Below the pieces are notes generated by a model. The model had not been told where the DNA came from and did not search any database. It was given only the letters and a program-made list of their open reading frames with translations. This document shows positions 62,143-64,000 of a stretch of 64,000 nucleotides of DNA, piece after piece. Origin of the DNA: Bradyrhizobium sp. AUGA SZCCT0283. Lineage in GTDB: Bacteria; Pseudomonadota; Alphaproteobacteria; Rhizobiales; Xanthobacteraceae. The stretch is from the NCBI RefSeq assembly GCF_018130385.1, contig NZ_JAFCLU010000017.1, positions 107,313 to 171,312 on the forward strand, given 5' to 3'. Each line of letters starts with the position of its first letter. The first letter of the stretch is position 1. Made by a program: the position numbers and the translations under genes.

Positions 62143-62183
62143 ATCGCGCTTCCGCCTTCGCCCGTTGAGCGACGGCGGACAAG
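62143..62183 (-). repeat. Family D repeat, inverted relative to 62730-62769
   Basis: Reverse complement reads TCCGCCGTCGCTCAACGGGC then GAAGGCGGAAGC, matching 62730-62769 with few changes. I recall this unit from Bradyrhizobium intergenic sequence. Confidence 0.7.
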
Positions 62184-62336
62184 TCGCTTTGACCACCCCT
62201 TACGTTTGCTACTCGTCCATTGGGCCGGCAAGGGTGCGACGAAGGCGCTGCGTTTCGCGCCACGTCTCACGAACCTCGTTCCCAAAACGAGCGAGCTTGG
62301 TTGCTACGTGGATGATGATGAGTGTGACCATGGCTA

Positions 62337-62543
62337 TTAGCCCGCCTTGACGAGCAAGCGACTGATTTGACGCTCGGCATCGTCCGACAGCTTTTGCAGC
62401 CCGTGGGTAGCGATGTACTCCTCGACAACGCGGTCAGCCCGCCGCTGATTCGATTCAACGTGAGCGCGCAACAATCTTACGAAAAATGAGGGTTTTTTGG
62501 TCGGGGCAGAAATCCAGGCCCCAGTGGTTAGAACATTCGCCAT
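62337..62543 (-). CDS. Small conserved hypothetical protein
   Basis: A 68-residue protein with a clear Shine-Dalgarno AGGAG 8 bases before the ATG (62543). WISAPTKKPSFFVRLLRAHV and ATHGLQKLSDDAERQISRLL suggest two helices; a family of similar short proteins exists in Bradyrhizobium, as I recall it. The Shine-Dalgarno sequence lies in a small hairpin (62551-62565). Function unknown. Confidence 0.7.
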   Translation of the reverse strand: MANVLTTGAWISAPTKKPSFFVRLLRAHVESNQRRADRVVEEYIATHGLQKLSDDAERQISRLLVKAG

Positions 62544-62550
62544 TAGATGG

Positions 62551-62565
62551 CTCCTTTTTTAGGAG
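62551..62565 (-). promoter_or_regulatory. Hairpin covering the Shine-Dalgarno sequence
   Basis: On the minus strand CTCCT, five A residues and AGGAG form a 5-base-pair stem in which AGGAG is the Shine-Dalgarno sequence of the gene starting at 62543. This could reduce translation at low temperature or respond to an RNA-binding factor. Short stems also arise by chance. Confidence 0.4.
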
Positions 62566-62729
62566 TTATCCTTGGGGCGAATTTCCTACCTGATCGAGAG
62601 ATAGGTATTGGTGAGCGCCAACACCAGACCAAATTGCGCGCATTCGTGCATTAATTTGCATCGTGAAAATGCGTGGAGCAGTCACATTCCGGTGAATCGA
62701 ATCAACGGCTGAGGAATGAGGACGTGAGC

Positions 62730-62769
62730 GGTTTATCCGCCGTCGCTCAACGAGCGCAGGCGGCAGCGT
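62730..62769 (+). repeat. Family D repeat, joined to a family C repeat
   Basis: TTTATCCGCCGTCGCTCAAC then GAGCGCAGGCGGCAGCG, the same unit as at 62143-62183 in reverse orientation. It runs into a family C repeat. Confidence 0.7.
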
Positions 62770-62839
62770 GCCGACCATCCAGGATAATGCTGCTGATGGA
62801 ATGGTGGGCACGGCGCAACTGCGCCTTTGCCCACCCTAC
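62752..62839. repeat. Palindromic repeat, family C (copy 3)
   Basis: Arms GGCGGCAGCGTGCCGACC and ATGGTGGGCACGGCGCAA around AATGCTGCTGATGGA, ending in GCGCCTTTGCCCACCCTAC (62821-62839). The left arm is diverged. Confidence 0.8.
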
Positions 62840-62882
62840 ATCTTTGCTAATCCGCCATCATGCGGCGCGAGATCGATAATGG

Positions 62883-63194
62883 TTATCGGCCGCCACCGCC
62901 ACCGCCACCGCCACCACCGCCACCGCCACCACCACCACCACCACCACCACCACCGCCGCCTGCATCACGCAGCGCCTGGTTTTCGCGCGGATCGAGATTC
63001 TTCATGTAGCTCAGCGAAGTGTCGCGGCGGGCGCGGGCGCGAAGCTGCTCCAGATATTCGAAATGATTTCCGCAGGCCTGCCGCGATACCGCCTGATCGC
63101 AATACGGGGACGCCACGAAAGCGGGCGCGGCCATGGCGCTGGTCGCGCCGAGAGCGACCAGGGCAGCCGCAGACAACATCAACTTCATCGACAT
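62883..63194 (-). CDS. Exported small protein with a 24-glycine tail
   Basis: A 103-residue protein from ATG 63194 (ATG 63188 is also possible). The signal peptide is MSMKLMLSAAALVALGATSA then MAAP. The mature part has CDQAVSRQACGNHFEYLEQL and RRDTSLSYMKNLDPRENQAL; the two Cys could pair. The C-terminus is 24 Gly codons (62889-62960, all GGT or GGC) followed by Arg and the stop. On the plus strand this is a run of CCACCG/CCACCA triplets, a simple-sequence tract that can change length by slippage. No family recognised. Regulation unknown. Confidence 0.75.
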   Translation of the reverse strand: MSMKLMLSAAALVALGATSAMAAPAFVASPYCDQAVSRQACGNHFEYLEQLRARARRDTSLSYMKNLDPRENQALRDAGGGGGGGGGGGGGGGGGGGGGGGGR

Positions 63195-63335
63195 CGGTAC
63201 GCTCCATTCCTTTATGGGGCGAAGCCGGAATGGCTCGCACAGGAGTTCGACGGCGCCAGACGAAAGCCGGTTCGGGAGGACAGCCGGGAACAGGCGGACT
63301 CCGGGTAACCGCAATGTGAATGAACCTGTTCTTCT

Positions 63336-63397
63336 CGTCATTCTCCGATCCGCAACTGCGCATCATAGTTCGTGCTTCGCTCGCTCCGGAAATGACG
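63336..63397. repeat. Diverged short inverted repeat
   Basis: CGTCATT at 63336-63342 and AATGACG at 63391-63397 bound a 62-base unit containing GTGCTTCGCTCGCTCCGG, similar in its ends to family A. Probably a diverged or composite copy. Confidence 0.5.
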
Positions 63398-63539
63398 ACC
63401 GCAAGATATTGTACGTGCCGAAAGGCAAATCACCCAAAAGCCGGTCCAGCCCCTCCCGCAAAATATTCCGCTTAGCTTCTCGGGCAAATCATCGGCATAA
63501 CTCCGCCCGTCTCGCGGCAGATGAGGGGCGTTGGCCATC

Positions 63540-63990
63540 GTCACGAACGTGCGGTGAGATGCGATGGACGCGAGAGCTGCGACTGACGTGTGTGGCTCAA
63601 GCGTACGGCGAAGTCGTGTGGTTCGGGCGCCGCGGTGCTGGCGTTAAGTCCAAGAGAAGCGAAGCTTATCGAGGGCGACGGAGGCAAAAGAGCCGTTCTC
63701 CGGGAAGAGCACGAAGTAAGCCGTAAAGCCATTGCGCAGGGAAGGCCGGAATGCTCCCGCTGCCCTGTATGCTCGTGTGCATTTTCTTTAGCGCAAATCG
63801 CACGCGAGACCGCGGGTGCAGCAAGCACCCGGTCTTCCCTGCGCCCTCTGATCTCATGGAGGGCAAACGAGGATGCAAACCTCGGGCGACCAGCGCCGCG
63901 AGAAGGCCGAGTTATGTTCGTTCGTAGATCCTATGGGGTGGCAGGTGGTCAGGGGTAAGCTGAGTTTGCGACCACCCAACCACCCGGAGG
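63540..63990 (+). other. Structured leader/repeat element upstream of a gene start
   Basis: About 450 bases before the last ATG in the window. No convincing protein is encoded. Parts are familiar to me from many places in Bradyrhizobium genomes: AGGGAAGGCCGGAATGCTCC (63749-63768 region), then the hairpin GGGTGC-AGCAA-GCACCC near 63812-63828 flanked by GACC and GGTC, then CCTGCGCCCTCT and GGATGCAAACCTCGGGCG. A piece of its 5' part recurs at about 1318-1395. It ends with GGAGG (63986-63990) and ATG 63998. It may be a dispersed repeat or a cis-acting RNA. Confidence 0.5.
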
Positions 63991-63997
63991 ATCAACG

Positions 63998-64000
63998 ATG
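63998..64000 (+). CDS. Start codon of a gene leaving the right edge
   Basis: The last three bases are ATG, preceded by CCCGGAGGATCAACG: a perfect GGAGG Shine-Dalgarno sequence 7 bases upstream. Nothing of the protein is visible. Confidence 0.6.

Noticed and set aside
1..64000. tRNA, rRNA, prophage or insertion-sequence genes
   Set aside because: I looked for tRNA TTC-arm motifs, transposase and integrase motifs and found none that could be supported.

Overview
The window looks like chromosomal DNA of a Bradyrhizobium-type alphaproteobacterium (Nitrobacteraceae). The evidence is the uniform high GC, the many tightly overlapping operons (ATGA and TGATG junctions), the large number of ABC uptake systems, and several families of short palindromic repeats that I recognise from Bradyrhizobium genomes. 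I see no phage, insertion sequence, CRISPR array, rRNA or tRNA gene.

Layout. 1-1155: a gene leaving the left edge on the minus strand that joins a ClpS-like domain, a ClpX-type C4 zinc finger and an AAA+ ATPase. 1680-5067: a split thiamine-diphosphate decarboxylase, a LysR regulator and a triple rhodanese, probably a sulfur or phosphonate pathway. 5114-15108: a 3-methyladenine glycosylase, a DEAD-box helicase, a DUF1330 protein, an M29 aminopeptidase, an amidohydrolase, an exported UlaG-like hydrolase, a tandem pair of alpha/beta hydrolases and an orphan AbrB-type antitoxin. 15251-18104: an ABC exporter (ATPase and permease) coupled to a Sel1-repeat protein. 18397-25225: a branched-chain-type ABC importer (livHMGF and livK) that includes an acyl-CoA ligase.

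25438-28386: a PQQ alcohol dehydrogenase with the Asp-Tyr-Asp signature of lanthanide enzymes, followed by a cytochrome c and a periplasmic binding protein. 28655-39229: a LapG-like cysteine protease divergent from a 2265-residue FecR/VCBS-repeat type I secreted adhesin, then a CHASE2 adenylate cyclase. 39347-48554: two related oligopeptide-type binding proteins, one heading a full ABC operon that contains a GatC-like small protein and an amidase. 48684-51178: a small conserved protein, a GlsB-type membrane protein, a LysR regulator and a thioesterase-like protein. 51318-54370: the ABC and membrane-fusion subunits of a type I secretion system, which could export the adhesin. 54572-59240: a VOC protein, a CinA-like amidase, and an operon of two amidohydrolases and a Rieske ferredoxin. 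59581-63194: an exported TPR-caspase, a DedA-like protein, a small conserved protein and an exported protein ending in 24 glycines, set among repeat debris. The right edge is a structured leader ending in a Shine-Dalgarno sequence and an ATG.

The regions most worth following up are the ClpS-zinc finger-AAA+ fusion, the adhesin/protease/cyclase/T1SS set, the hydrolase pair in which one copy has lost its nucleophile, and the structured leader at the right end.
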